The notes below the pieces were generated by a model that had not been told where the DNA came from, searched no databases, and saw only the letters and a program-made list of their open reading frames with translations. This document shows, in pieces, positions 39,887-49,287 of a stretch of DNA of 64,000 bases (positions are counted from its first letter, which is position 1; each line of letters opens with the position of its first letter). Source of the stretch: DASRHT01 sp035650355 (GTDB taxonomy: Bacteria; Chloroflexota; Ktedonobacteria; Ktedonobacterales; Ktedonobacteraceae). A program made the position numbers and the translations under genes. The DNA lies in NCBI GenBank assembly GCA_035650355.1, contig DASRHT010000101.1, forward strand, positions 141,994 to 205,993, given 5' to 3'.

Positions 39887-41260
39887 ATGCAGAAAACTGT
39901 AGTGATTAATGTGGTGGGACTCACTCCTCGCCTGATCGGACCAGCGATGCCGCGATTACGGGCGTTTATGGCGAGTGGCGCTCAGGCAACGATCAAACCG
40001 GTGCTGCCAGCCGTGACCTGCTCCGTTCAGGCCACTTTTCTGACGGGTTGTACTCCCAATGAGCACGGCATTGTGGGTAATGGCTGGTATTTTCGCGATG
40101 AGTGCGAGGTGAAGTTCTGGAAGCAATCTAACGCCCTTGTCCAGCGTCCTAAAATCTGGAAGATGGCCCGCAGGCTTGATCCAACCTTTACCTGCGCCAA
40201 CCTTTGCTGGTGGTTTAACATGTATTCGTCTGCTGACTACGCGGTGACGCCGCGTCCGCTCTATCCGGCGGATGGTCGCAAGATACCCGATATCTATACC
40301 TGCCCGGCGGATTTGCGCTTTGCGTTGCAGAAAGAACTGGGACAATTTCCGCTCTTTCAGTTCTGGGGGCCGCATACCTCGATAGCGTCGAGCCACTGGA
40401 TCGCCGAGGCCGCCAAGACGGTGGATAGATGCTACAATCCGACACTGACCCTGATCTATCTGCCGCACCTGGACTATTGCCTCCAGCGGTTTGGTCCCGA
40501 CTGCCGGCGTATCTCAAGCGACCTGAGTGAACTGGATGAGGTGTGCGGCGATCTGATTGACTATTATAAAACGCGAGATACACGCATCCTCTTTGTCTCT
40601 GAGTATGGCATCGTCCCCGTATCGCGAGCGATTCACTTGAACCGCGAACTGCGTAAACATGGCCTGCTTGCCGTAAGACGAGAGCTTGGGCGCGAACTGC
40701 TTGACGCGGGCGCAAGTGATGCCTTTGCCGTGGCTGACCATCAGGTGGCGCATATTTATGTCAATAACCGCGCGCGTCTGAACGAGGTGTGTGCATTATT
40801 GCAGGCAGTGGATGGAGTTGCGCAGGTATTGGACGATGAGGGCAAGCGAGAGATGCACCTGGATCATCCGCGAGCGGGCGACCTGATCGCGCTGGCCGAG
40901 CCGGATGCCTGGTTTACCTACTATTACTGGTTCGATGATGCTCGAGCGCCCGATTACGCCCGCACGGTAGACATTCACCGCAAGCCAGGCTATGACCCGG
41001 TAGAACTCTTCATCGATCCCCATCTCAAGCTCCCTCAGCTTAAAGTGGGATGGAAATTGTTAAAGAAGAGCCTGGGCTTCCGCTACCTCATGGACATCAT
41101 CCCTCTAGACGCCTCGCTCGTGCGCGGCTCCCACGGGCGTGCCGATACTGCGTCCGAAGATAGCCCTGTGCTACTGACGCAGCAGCCGAGTTTGCTCGCC
41201 GGTGCGGTAATTGATGCAACGGACGTGTGCGGGGTAATGCTGCGGCATCTCGCTGATTAA
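39887..41260 (+). CDS. eboF: EboF, alkaline-phosphatase-fold phosphodiesterase/pyrophosphatase
   Basis: 457 residues from the ATG at 39887 (GTG at 39881 possible). Nucleotide pyrophosphatase/phosphodiesterase fold: VINVVGLTPRLIG (metal Asp replaced by Val-Gly region), nucleophile Thr in PAVTCSVQATFLTGCTPNEHG, YLPHLDYCLQRFGPD (metal ligands), FVSEYGIVPV and HRKPGYDPVELF. It ends with a RGSHGRADT motif. No signal peptide. It closes the ebo operon. Confidence 0.85.
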   Translation: MQKTVVINVVGLTPRLIGPAMPRLRAFMASGAQATIKPVLPAVTCSVQATFLTGCTPNEHGIVGNGWYFRDECEVKFWKQSNALVQRPKIWKMARRLDPTFTCANLCWWFNMYSSADYAVTPRPLYPADGRKIPDIYTCPADLRFALQKELGQFPLFQFWGPHTSIASSHWIAEAAKTVDRCYNPTLTLIYLPHLDYCLQRFGPDCRRISSDLSELDEVCGDLIDYYKTRDTRILFVSEYGIVPVSRAIHLNRELRKHGLLAVRRELGRELLDAGASDAFAVADHQVAHIYVNNRARLNEVCALLQAVDGVAQVLDDEGKREMHLDHPRAGDLIALAEPDAWFTYYYWFDDARAPDYARTVDIHRKPGYDPVELFIDPHLKLPQLKVGWKLLKKSLGFRYLMDIIPLDASLVRGSHGRADTASEDSPVLLTQQPSLLAGAVIDATDVCGVMLRHLAD

Positions 41261-41283
41261 GCCATCGGCTATATCCTAATAGT

Positions 41284-41312
41284 TTGACAACGGCTTCGTA
41301 GATCGATAAAAT
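41284..41312 (+). promoter_or_regulatory. Promoter of the GT-C gene
   Basis: TTGACA (41284-41289), 17 bp, TAAAAT (41307-41312). The implied transcript start near 41319 makes the first in-frame codon of the long frame (41324) an unlikely start and supports the TTG at 41384. Confidence 0.65.
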
Positions 41313-41383
41313 GACCTTTAGCTTTGTATCTCCGCATTTTTGGCAACTTATTCTGTTATTATCTATTAGCGAAGGAATTGCCA

Positions 41384-43102
41384 TTGCATATCACATGGAA
41401 GCGTCTTAAATTGAGCCGCCATACGCTTGTGGCTCTGCTCCTGATCACCTTTGCTGTTGCTGTACGGTTGATTCTGATTGCCAATGGCTGGCCTGCAACC
41501 ACCAGCGAGGAGGGGACTTTTGGCCTGGAGGCGATGCATATTGCGTATCGCGGTGAGCTTCCTATTTTTATGTATGGACAGAACTATATGGGGACGCTGG
41601 AAGCCTATTTCGGCGCCTTTTACTTTCATATTTTCGGCGCCTCGCTCTTCTCATTGCGCCTGGGTATGTTGACGCTTTTCACACTCTTTTTATTCTCCTT
41701 GTACTATTTGACGAAGCTGCTCTATTCACCACCAATGGCGCTTTTGACGTTGATCGCGTTGAGCGTTGGAGCGCCACTGGTCCTGACGCCTGAAATGATG
41801 GTGCTGGGAGGGACCACGGAAACGCTGCTTTTTGGGACACTGCTCCTCCTTGTGGCGACTCATTTATCGCTTACCTCAGGTCAGGAACGATCTATGAGTC
41901 AGAAGCGATTACGTTTCGCCGGTTTTGCCGTGTGGGGATGTTGCGCTGGATTGGGACTCTGGAGCCATTTGCTGGTCGCGCCATTTATTCTGGTAAGCGG
42001 CCTGCTACTGCTCATGTTCTGCCATAAAGAATTGCGCACAATGGCTCCTGTGGCTCTGCTGCTGGGATTGATTGTTGGTGCATTTCCTCTCATTGTCTAC
42101 AATATAAGAGCTCCTTTTAGAGAAAATTCCATTGCTACATTTTTAGCGGTATACAATATTGGTAGTCCCGCACATTATACTATTGACTTTTTCCTGCAAC
42201 AGTTATCGGGTACATTTTTGTATAGCTTGCCAGTCGCAACTGGGATGAACCCTGTTTGTGATGTGCGGCTAATGCCTTTGTTTACTGCTGCTCCCACACC
42301 CATTGGCTGCATACTGGCGCAGGGAGGTTGGAGCCTGGGCTATCTGCTTCTCCTCGTTGTTGCTCTCTGTATAGCCGGTCGAGGTTTGCTTTCGCTAAGA
42401 AAATCCCATTCAAGCTGGTCAGTGGAAGAGAGACAGCGGGCTGTAATTTATATGGCGCAACTCATGCTGCTCTTGAGTGCTGCAATCACGATTGCTCTCT
42501 TTGCCCATAGCTCCAATGCAGCCTCGCGTCCGTGGAGCACGCGCTATTTAGTTGGTCTGCTGGTTGCGACGCCGGCTCTGCTCTGGCCGCTCTGGAATGG
42601 GGCCAGAACGATAATTGCGACGGACTTTCCTCAGCGGGGGCGCGCTCGTCTTTGCGCCGTTGCTCGTTGGGCTATGCTGGTGCTCCTGATAGGGCTGTTT
42701 GCTGCTGAGACGCTCTCTACTACGACGGACATGCCCGCGATTCGCGCTGATAACACTCAGGTAAATGCTGTTACACAGAAATTGATCCAGATGGGAATCA
42801 CTCATATTTACTCGGGTTATTGGCAATGTGATCGTTTTATCTTTCTGACGCAAGAGAAGATTACTTGCGCTGTGGTAATGCAAGAACTCTCGCCCGGGTT
42901 GACGCGCTATGCTCGCTATGCTCGCATTGTGTATGCCGACCCCAACGCAGCGTATGTGTTCCCGCAAAATTCGCTCTTCGAAACAGACTTTGATTTGGAA
43001 ACAAATTTTGAGCTAATGATGGGGCAGACCAATCAGCACTTTCAGAAGATGGTGATAGATGGGTATGTGGTATATCGACCCGTGGGTGGCGCAGTTCTAT
43101 AA
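41384..43102 (+). CDS. GT-C-fold membrane glycosyltransferase
   Basis: 572 residues from the TTG at 41384, which has GAAGGA 7 bp upstream. About 11-12 membrane spans and a large C-terminal extracytoplasmic part. The first loop TSEEGTFGLEAMHIAYRG holds the acidic motif expected of GT-C enzymes (ArnT/PMT relatives), and YGQNYMGTLEAYFGAF is typical of the family. It should use a polyprenyl-phosphate sugar outside the membrane. It is the first of the polysaccharide genes and converges with the GT2 gene. Confidence 0.78.
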   Translation: MHITWKRLKLSRHTLVALLLITFAVAVRLILIANGWPATTSEEGTFGLEAMHIAYRGELPIFMYGQNYMGTLEAYFGAFYFHIFGASLFSLRLGMLTLFTLFLFSLYYLTKLLYSPPMALLTLIALSVGAPLVLTPEMMVLGGTTETLLFGTLLLLVATHLSLTSGQERSMSQKRLRFAGFAVWGCCAGLGLWSHLLVAPFILVSGLLLLMFCHKELRTMAPVALLLGLIVGAFPLIVYNIRAPFRENSIATFLAVYNIGSPAHYTIDFFLQQLSGTFLYSLPVATGMNPVCDVRLMPLFTAAPTPIGCILAQGGWSLGYLLLLVVALCIAGRGLLSLRKSHSSWSVEERQRAVIYMAQLMLLLSAAITIALFAHSSNAASRPWSTRYLVGLLVATPALLWPLWNGARTIIATDFPQRGRARLCAVARWAMLVLLIGLFAAETLSTTTDMPAIRADNTQVNAVTQKLIQMGITHIYSGYWQCDRFIFLTQEKITCAVVMQELSPGLTRYARYARIVYADPNAAYVFPQNSLFETDFDLETNFELMMGQTNQHFQKMVIDGYVVYRPVGGAVL

Positions 43103-43218
43103 TCTGCTGAGAGAAGGCCATCGCTCTGGACGGCCCTCTCTCCTGTATAGAGCCTTCTCCTGTGTGGCCCTCTTCAATGTTTAAGCAAGGTGAGCAGGGC
43201 AAGTGCGAGGCATTGCTC

Positions 43219-44601
43219 TTACCTTTTTCCCTGCGCTGGAAGGCGAGGAGAAGAATGCTGTTCGGGCTCTGTGCGCCTGCTTTCTATCCACCAGCTCTGG
43301 AGATAGGCAATAGGGCCGTAGAGCATCCCTTTGACCTGTAAATTGCTCAACTCTTTGGGGTAGGAGAGCGATTTTGGCTGTTTCTGATCAGCCCTGGAGA
43401 TCAGCAGGTCGTAGGGGACTTTGGTACACAGGTCAAGCAGCAACTGGGGGTAATCCAGCACGTTTTTGATCAGGTAAGCGGTCAGACCCATGCCGTAGCT
43501 GTAAAGTTGTTGACGCAGGGCATAGTACTCGCGGCGGTGTAGATGGTAGAGCAGGGAGGCCGGTTCGTAGACCACTTTGTAGCCATGCATCAGGAGGCGA
43601 AAGAGCGTTGCCACATCCTCCGCAGCACAGCGCTGGCTGCCAATGGCGGGATCGAACGCGCCTGCGCTGCGTAAGATCGAGGCTTTGAAGGCCATGCTTG
43701 CACCACAGCCAAATAGGCCAATGCGATAGAGGTGCTGGTGGCGGTGTGAGCCGTCAAAAATACGCTGTTCGAACCAGCTATTGGGTCCCTCGTAGCCCTG
43801 GAACCAGGGAAAGCCGCGGTTCTCCTCGCACCAGTACTGGGCAGGCGTTTCGAGTTCCATCGGTAGCATACAGCCGGTCACAGCTCCCACTTTTTCGGTG
43901 ACAGCGAAGCCGCGAACCAGTTCGGTCAGCCAGTTGGGATGGACCGCCACATCGTCATCGGTAAAAGCGATAATTTCACCCTGCGCATGAGCAATGCCCA
44001 GGTTGCGAGCGCGAGAGATGCCGGGGATATCTTCTCGCAGGTAGCGGAGTTGAGAGGCGTAGCCGTAGGTGTGATGGACCAGTTGGTAGGTCGCATTGTT
44101 GCTGGGAGCGTTATCCACCACGAGAATCTCGTAGCGGGGATAGCGTAAATCCAGTAGGAGGCGTAGGGACTCTCTGAGCGGTTCGGGGCGATCATGCGTG
44201 GGGACCACGATGCTCACGAAGGGAGCGCGAGCAAGGAACTGTTCGCGCTGCTGAATGCAGGGGGGTAAGCTGCTGCTGGGCAGGCCCTGACTCTCCAGTG
44301 TCATGACCGGAGGCAGACCGTCTTGCCGCAGGTGCTCATTGATCTGACGGTGAAGCTTGCGCCAGATTTGCTGGGCGCACTGCTGGGCGCTCACTCCTGC
44401 CTGGTCGAACTCGAATTCGACGGCCCCTAGAGGACGATCATGCAGGAAGACGATAGCGATGGCACGCTGGTAACTGCGGCCCTTCTGCTCGTCGAAGGCG
44501 CTGATAGGGGCCAGGGGCAGCCCGATCTCAATTTCGAGGATGCGAGTGGGCATGAAATCCGAAGGCCGGGATAAAATTATCTCCTGTTTACTTTGTGTCA
44601 T
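43219..44601 (-). CDS. Family 2 glycosyltransferase (paralogue a)
   Basis: 460 residues from the ATG at 44601 (AAAGGA upstream, matching the start of the paralogue; the frame extends to 44634). An N-terminal ~130-residue domain is followed by the GT-A domain: VSIVVPTHDRPEPLRESL, EILVVDNAPS, ARNLGIAHAQGEIIAFTDDDVAVHPNW (the DDD motif, split as IIAFTDDDVAV), CGASMAFK. It is ~80% identical by eye to paralogue b at 45995-47422, with the flippase between them, so a duplication is likely. Cytoplasmic; surface polysaccharide assembly. Confidence 0.88.
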   Translation of the reverse strand: MTQSKQEIILSRPSDFMPTRILEIEIGLPLAPISAFDEQKGRSYQRAIAIVFLHDRPLGAVEFEFDQAGVSAQQCAQQIWRKLHRQINEHLRQDGLPPVMTLESQGLPSSSLPPCIQQREQFLARAPFVSIVVPTHDRPEPLRESLRLLLDLRYPRYEILVVDNAPSNNATYQLVHHTYGYASQLRYLREDIPGISRARNLGIAHAQGEIIAFTDDDVAVHPNWLTELVRGFAVTEKVGAVTGCMLPMELETPAQYWCEENRGFPWFQGYEGPNSWFEQRIFDGSHRHQHLYRIGLFGCGASMAFKASILRSAGAFDPAIGSQRCAAEDVATLFRLLMHGYKVVYEPASLLYHLHRREYYALRQQLYSYGMGLTAYLIKNVLDYPQLLLDLCTKVPYDLLISRADQKQPKSLSYPKELSNLQVKGMLYGPIAYLQSWWIESRRTEPEQHSSPRLPAQGKR

Positions 44602-44657
44602 AGGTGGTCGATTATCCTTTCGGGTGAAACCCATAATCAGCGTATCATCGTGATCAT

Positions 44658-45998
44658 CTATTCAGACGGTGAGACAGACTGTAGGGGCGGGGCTTGCCCC
44701 CGCCCTGCTTGGACTTGCACCTCCTTTGTTTTGAAGCGAACTGCATCATAGACTGTGCGTGCCCCGTAGATTGCTTCGGCGCATAGAGCAAGCACGTAGC
44801 CCAGGCCCAGGCCAAGCAGGCCACCAAAGTGCGCACCCAGCGCCGCCATACTCAATTCGAGCAGGCCACCAATGAGCATGGGAACGATGGCGTGTGATAT
44901 ACGGCGATGAATGCGTTTGATGGCAACATAATGATCTTTGATCAGGCGGGGGAATACGCCAAGCGCCAGGATGCGCATGCTCCACAAAGACTGTTCGGCA
45001 TAGTTGTGACCGAACACCCCCAGCACCTGCCGCGATGCCAGTAATAGCACGGCAGTGATGAACCCACAAAGCAATACAGCCAGGAATAAGGTCAGGCGAA
45101 CTTTATGTGCCAGTGTGTCAGATTGAGTAGCATTAGTGGCGTAAAGTACTGTTGTCAAGGCATAAGGGATCAGGGTGCTGATGCTGGCGATCATCCAGGA
45201 TACGTAGAACCAGGCGTTTGCTGTATTTGAAAGCAGCACCGTAACAAGTACCGGCAGAATGAGGGCGGGAGCCTGAAGCACCAGATTGAGCATGTGGTGT
45301 TCTATGGCAGCCGCTCTGAGCTGGCGCATCAGGCTCCATTCCGGCTGGAAAAAGTGCCCTGGCCATTTGCGCCTGTATACTACCAGTCCAATAAGCAGGC
45401 CCAGCGAAATGATATTGCCGAAGGCCCAGGTAGCGTAAATTGCCATGCCCAGCGGGTGAAAGAACATGGTTGCGCCCATGAAGAGCGCGACCAGTTTGAG
45501 GACGGCGAAGAGGGCGTTGCGCCAGAGCTGGAGATCGCTACGCAAAAGACCGACCAGGGCTTGATCGAAGACGAGCGAGATTGCGGTCAGGCTAACGCCG
45601 ACCGCAAAGAGAGCAAAATTGAGCGGATCTGATCTCAGCGGCCCGAAGTTCGGTGAGATCAACGGCGCGATTGCGGCAAAGAGCATGCCCGCGAGACCTG
45701 CCACGCCTCCCACCAGAATAAGGGACGCGCTGATTAGAGATAGTTCTTTGCCGCGTTGGCGCGGTAACTCTCCGATCAGCAATGTTCCCATGCCCAGGAT
45801 GCAGAGCGTCCCGATCAGCGTCATGGCCGAGATTGCCGCCGAGGCAAATCCTACTGCCGCGGGCGGAAATCTCTGCGCTGCCAGCCACCAGTAGGCGAAG
45901 CCGAGGACCGACGTCACCACTGAGGTTGTGGCTAGCGAGCCAGTATTAAACAGCATCGTGCTGTTGGTTTTGACCCATTGATGTAGCTGCGTTTTCAA
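44658..45998 (-). CDS. Polysaccharide flippase (MOP/Wzx-like)
   Basis: About 446 residues from a TTG at 45998 that overlaps the stop of GT2 paralogue b (TTGA), with AGGAAAG upstream; an ATG at 46073 would overlap that gene by 79 bp. Twelve to fourteen hydrophobic segments without large loops, in the oligosaccharide-flippase pattern. The last ~16 residues (GRGQAPPLQSVSPSE) are encoded by a GTAGGGGCGGGGCTTGCCCC repeat (44681-44707) plus a few codons, so the native C-terminus was replaced or extended. Confidence 0.82.
   Translation of the reverse strand: MKTQLHQWVKTNSTMLFNTGSLATTSVVTSVLGFAYWWLAAQRFPPAAVGFASAAISAMTLIGTLCILGMGTLLIGELPRQRGKELSLISASLILVGGVAGLAGMLFAAIAPLISPNFGPLRSDPLNFALFAVGVSLTAISLVFDQALVGLLRSDLQLWRNALFAVLKLVALFMGATMFFHPLGMAIYATWAFGNIISLGLLIGLVVYRRKWPGHFFQPEWSLMRQLRAAAIEHHMLNLVLQAPALILPVLVTVLLSNTANAWFYVSWMIASISTLIPYALTTVLYATNATQSDTLAHKVRLTLFLAVLLCGFITAVLLLASRQVLGVFGHNYAEQSLWSMRILALGVFPRLIKDHYVAIKRIHRRISHAIVPMLIGGLLELSMAALGAHFGGLLGLGLGYVLALCAEAIYGARTVYDAVRFKTKEVQVQAGRGQAPPLQSVSPSE
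44681..44707. repeat. GTAGGGGCGGGGCTTGCCCC repeat in the flippase 3' end
   Basis: GTAGGGGCGGGGCTTGCCCC followed by CGCCCTG; palindromic; read in frame by the flippase gene as GRGQAPPLQ. Same family as 38218-38246 and 50388-50413. Confidence 0.8.
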
Positions 45999-47422
45999 CG
46001 TTTCATCTTTCCTAATGCCGGAAGGCGAGGAGATGTATGCTGCTCGCTTTCCTCTTGTTTGCGTTCTATCCATCGACTGTGGAAGAAGGCAATGGGGCCA
46101 TAGAGCATCCCTTTGAGCTGCAAGCTGCTCAGCTCTTTGGGATAAGAGAGCGATTTTGGCTGTTTCTGATCGGGTTTGGCGATCAACAAGTCGTAGGGGA
46201 CTTTAGTACACAGATCAAGCAGCAACTGGGGATAATCCAGCACATTTTTAGTCAGGTAAGCAGTCAGACCAACGCCATAGTTATAAAGTTGGCGACGCAG
46301 AGCATGGTATTCGCGGCGGTGCAGGTGGTAGAGCAGAGAAGCCGGTTCATGCACCACTTTATACCCATGCATCAGAATGCGAAAGAGCGTTGCCACATCT
46401 TGCCCGCAACGTGATGGACCTCGGCCCCCAAGCGCCGGATCGAATCCGCCTGCGCTCCGCAGCGCCGATGCTTTGAAAGCCATGCTTGCGCCACAACCAA
46501 ATAAGCCGATGCGGTAGAGGTGCTGGTGGCGACTTGAGTCATCAAAAATACGCCGTGCAGGCCAGCCAGCAAGGCGAGAGCCAGCCCCGCCCCTACGGTT
46601 GTCCTGGAACCAGGGAGTGCCTCTATTTTCTTCGCACCAGTACTGAGCAGGCGTTTCGAGCTCCAATGGCATGAGATAACCGGTAACACATCCCACTTTT
46701 TCCGCCGCATCGAAGCCACGAACCAGCTCGGTCAGCCAGTTAGGATGGACCGACACATCGTCGTCGGTAAAGGCGATAATCTCTCCTTGCGCCTGGGCGA
46801 AACCCAGGTTGCGGGCGCGAGAGACGCCGGGGATATCTTCTCGCAGATAGCGGATCTGAGAGGCGTGGCCATAGGTCTGGCGGACCAATTGATAGGTGGC
46901 GTTGCTGCTGGGCGCATTATCCACCACGAGAATCTCATAACGAGGATAGCGTAAATCCAGCAGGGAGCGCAACGTCTCTTTAAGAGGCCCGGGTCGATCA
47001 TGGGTAGGAACCACGATGCTCACAAAGGGAGCGTGAGTCAGAAACTGCTCGCGCTGCTGTATACAGGGAGGGAGGTTGCTGCTGAGCAGGCCCTGGCTAT
47101 CTAATGTCGTGATCGGAGGCAGACCATCCTGGCGCAGATGCTCATTAATCTGATGGTGAAGCTTTTGCCAGATCTGGCGGGCGCATTGCTGGGCGCTTAT
47201 CCCGCTATCGTTGAACTGAAACTCGACAGTGCCTAGAGGACGATCATGCAGGAAAACGATGGCGAGCGCGCGCTGGTAGGGACCAGACTTATCGCGTCCG
47301 CCTTTCTGTTCGGCAAAGGCGCTGATAGCAGCCAGGGGCAGCCCGATCTCAATTTCGAGAATGCGAGCGGGCGCGAAGGTCGGAGGCCGGGATAAAGTTA
47401 GTTCTAGCTGACTTTGGATCAT
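45995..47422 (-). CDS. Family 2 glycosyltransferase (paralogue b) with repeat-derived insertions
   Basis: 475 residues; same domain order and motifs as paralogue a (VSIVVPTHDRPGPLKETL, EILVVDNAPS, IIAFTDDDVSVHPNW). It is 15 residues longer. GRDKSGP replaces RS near residue 35, where the DNA is a GTAGGGACC...GCGTCC repeat (47275-47299). DNRRGGAGSRLAGWPAR replaces 11 residues after WFQ, where the DNA is a GCCAGCCCCGCCCCTAC repeat (46569-46596). Two more 2-residue differences make up the rest. The insertions avoid the catalytic motifs, so activity may be kept. It starts at ATG 47422 with AAAGGA. Confidence 0.88.
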   Translation of the reverse strand: MIQSQLELTLSRPPTFAPARILEIEIGLPLAAISAFAEQKGGRDKSGPYQRALAIVFLHDRPLGTVEFQFNDSGISAQQCARQIWQKLHHQINEHLRQDGLPPITTLDSQGLLSSNLPPCIQQREQFLTHAPFVSIVVPTHDRPGPLKETLRSLLDLRYPRYEILVVDNAPSSNATYQLVRQTYGHASQIRYLREDIPGVSRARNLGFAQAQGEIIAFTDDDVSVHPNWLTELVRGFDAAEKVGCVTGYLMPLELETPAQYWCEENRGTPWFQDNRRGGAGSRLAGWPARRIFDDSSRHQHLYRIGLFGCGASMAFKASALRSAGGFDPALGGRGPSRCGQDVATLFRILMHGYKVVHEPASLLYHLHRREYHALRRQLYNYGVGLTAYLTKNVLDYPQLLLDLCTKVPYDLLIAKPDQKQPKSLSYPKELSSLQLKGMLYGPIAFFHSRWIERKQEESEQHTSPRLPALGKMKR

Positions 47423-47449
47423 GGATGGTCTCTAATCCTTTCTTGAACA

Positions 47450-47513
47450 GGGCAACCGCGAGGGATTGCCCTTACAGGCTTTGAACAGGGCAACCGCAAG
47501 GGATTGCCCCTAC
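47450..47513. repeat. Two tandem GGGCAACCGC(A/G)AGGGATTGCC repeats
   Basis: Copies at 47450-47475 and 47488-47513 with GCTTTGAACA-type linker, in the leader of GT2 paralogue b. Same family as 5485 and 10647. Confidence 0.8.
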
Positions 47514-47568
47514 AGTGTTGAAAGAAAGTTTCTAATTTTTGTATAGGCGCAGATGATTACAGAGATCA

Positions 47569-48408
47569 TCATCGTACGTATACTCCCTCTTTCAGGCTGC
47601 GCGTCACTGGAGAGGAAGCGCGGCGCACGGCCTGCCATACGGGAGTTCTGGCTTGCATATACATCGCGGAGATGCCTGAGAGTCTGCGTCCGGTAATCAG
47701 ATCTGCCAGCGCTCCCACATTCGTATTGGAGCTAATGGTAATGCGTGCCAGCGCAAAAGCCTCCGTCATAGCTGAACTCATCGCATGTTTAACCGCACAT
47801 GCGGACGTATAGCCAGCTTCATGTACTAATTTCTGTGTCGTAGCTGTGTAGTAGCCATAGGGATAAGCAAAGGTCGTGACCCGTTGATTCAGGTGTTGTT
47901 CCAGGATCATTTTGCTTCCCATGATTTCGTAGCGGGCCGAAATCAAAGGGATGGTGTCGAGCTGGGGATGGGTATGACTATGCGCGCCGCACTCGATGCC
48001 GCTTTTACTGATCTCAACCACTTGATCCCAGGTCAGCATGCAGCGTGTTGTCTCGCCTTCGCGCCTGAGCCAGCGACTGGTATCGTTGATATAGCCGGTG
48101 GTGACATAGAGGGTCGCCGTAAAGTTGTGCTGTTTAAGAATGGGAAATGCGTGGGTGTAAAAGTCGGCGAAGCCATCGTCAAACGTCAACACCACCGGGC
48201 GACGGGGAAGAGCATGCAGCCCGTGTTCTCGCGCCTGGATAAATTCCGTTACCGTGATAGGAGTATAGCCATGCTGATGCAGGTACTCCATGTGGTGAGT
48301 GAATAGAGCAGGCGAGATAGTAAACGGCTTAAATTTTGGACCAGCGCGCTCTGAAATGCTGTGATACATCAAAATGGGCACTTTTTTCTGTTCATATCGG
48401 TTGAGCAT
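47569..48408 (-). CDS. Polysaccharide deacetylase (NodB domain)
   Basis: 279 residues. NodB motifs: LTFDDGFADFYTHA (catalytic Asp pair), GAHSHTHPQLD (metal His pair) and TFAYPYGYYT. It has no clear signal peptide (MLNRYEQKKVPILMYHSIS), so it is either cytoplasmic or exported without one. It should remove N-acetyl groups from a surface polysaccharide or its precursor. It lies among glycosyltransferase and flippase genes on the same strand. Confidence 0.9.
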   Translation of the reverse strand: MLNRYEQKKVPILMYHSISERAGPKFKPFTISPALFTHHMEYLHQHGYTPITVTEFIQAREHGLHALPRRPVVLTFDDGFADFYTHAFPILKQHNFTATLYVTTGYINDTSRWLRREGETTRCMLTWDQVVEISKSGIECGAHSHTHPQLDTIPLISARYEIMGSKMILEQHLNQRVTTFAYPYGYYTATTQKLVHEAGYTSACAVKHAMSSAMTEAFALARITISSNTNVGALADLITGRRLSGISAMYMQARTPVWQAVRRASSPVTRSLKEGVYVR

Positions 48409-48490
48409 GGATAACCTTTCCTTCCCGTTGCTGCTATGAAATGGCAGAAGAACGAACTGGTTACGGATGATGACCTATAGATGACGATGC

Positions 48491-49213
48491 TCATGCTTTA
48501 AGCAACTGGATTACTGGCGAAGCTGTACCGACGCTGCGCTCTTTCAGGATAGTTTTCAGGACGCGCCAGCCGTCACGGAATGTGCGTAAGTTGCTTTGAC
48601 CGTGAATGCGTGGATGCTCCATACTGGCAACCTCAACGATGTGCAAATTGGCTTTATGCATACGCAGGCTGAGCTGCGTCTCGATCTCAAAGCCATCGCA
48701 ATCGATCTCTGTATAGTCCAGGCAATAGCGCCAGAAGGCATTATAGCCGTAGCAGAGATCGCTGAACTGTCGCCTGAACAACAGATTGGTAAGGCCGCAG
48801 AGGGCATAATTGCCCATTTGCCGTAGTGGCGTGATATCGCTGCTCCCACCTCCCTCAATGAAGCGGGAACCTTTGGCAAAATCGCCGCCTGCCAATAGAG
48901 CATCGACAAAACGCGGGATTTCCGTGGGATCAGTTGAGCCGTCGCCATCCAGCATCACAATGATATCGCCCGTACAGGCGGTAAATCCCACGCGAACGGC
49001 ATCGCCTTTGCCCTTCCAGACCTGCCTGATAATGCGAATCGACGGTAGGAGTTGCCGGGCCACGGCAATGGTGTTATCGGTCGAGTGGCCATCTACCAGA
49101 ATGACCTCGTGGACATCGGTCGGGATGCGAGGCAGAATGTAGTAGAGATTCTCTGCTTCGTTACGGGTTGGAATAACGACGCTGATAGATGGAAAACATT
49201 GCATCTCTTCCAT
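48491..49213 (-). CDS. Dolichol-phosphate-mannose-synthase-like GT2
   Basis: 240 residues: SISVVIPTRNEAENLYYILP, EVILVDGHSTDNT, GKGDAVRVGF, IIVMLDGDGSTDP (DxD motif) and RRQFSDLCYGYNAFWR. It probably makes polyprenyl-phosphate-sugar, the donor needed by the GT-C enzymes at 21579 and 41384. No C-terminal membrane span, so it is the short soluble type. ATG at 49213; AGGAGACTGTC upstream. Confidence 0.88.
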   Translation of the reverse strand: MEEMQCFPSISVVIPTRNEAENLYYILPRIPTDVHEVILVDGHSTDNTIAVARQLLPSIRIIRQVWKGKGDAVRVGFTACTGDIIVMLDGDGSTDPTEIPRFVDALLAGGDFAKGSRFIEGGGSSDITPLRQMGNYALCGLTNLLFRRQFSDLCYGYNAFWRYCLDYTEIDCDGFEIETQLSLRMHKANLHIVEVASMEHPRIHGQSNLRTFRDGWRVLKTILKERSVGTASPVIQLLKA

Positions 49214-49287
49214 GACAGTCTCCTGTTAGATTAAAATTAAGAGGATGCGATAAATCTGGCGGACTACATGGACGAGTTGAGCAACCG

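Noticed and set aside
43114..43143. Terminator between the GT-C gene and GT2 paralogue a
   Set aside because: A 10-of-11-bp stem exists, but neither strand has a T-run after it.
45998..46073. Longer N-terminus of the flippase
   Set aside because: It would overlap the upstream glycosyltransferase by 79 bp, while a TTG with a good ribosome site overlaps its stop by only 4 bp.
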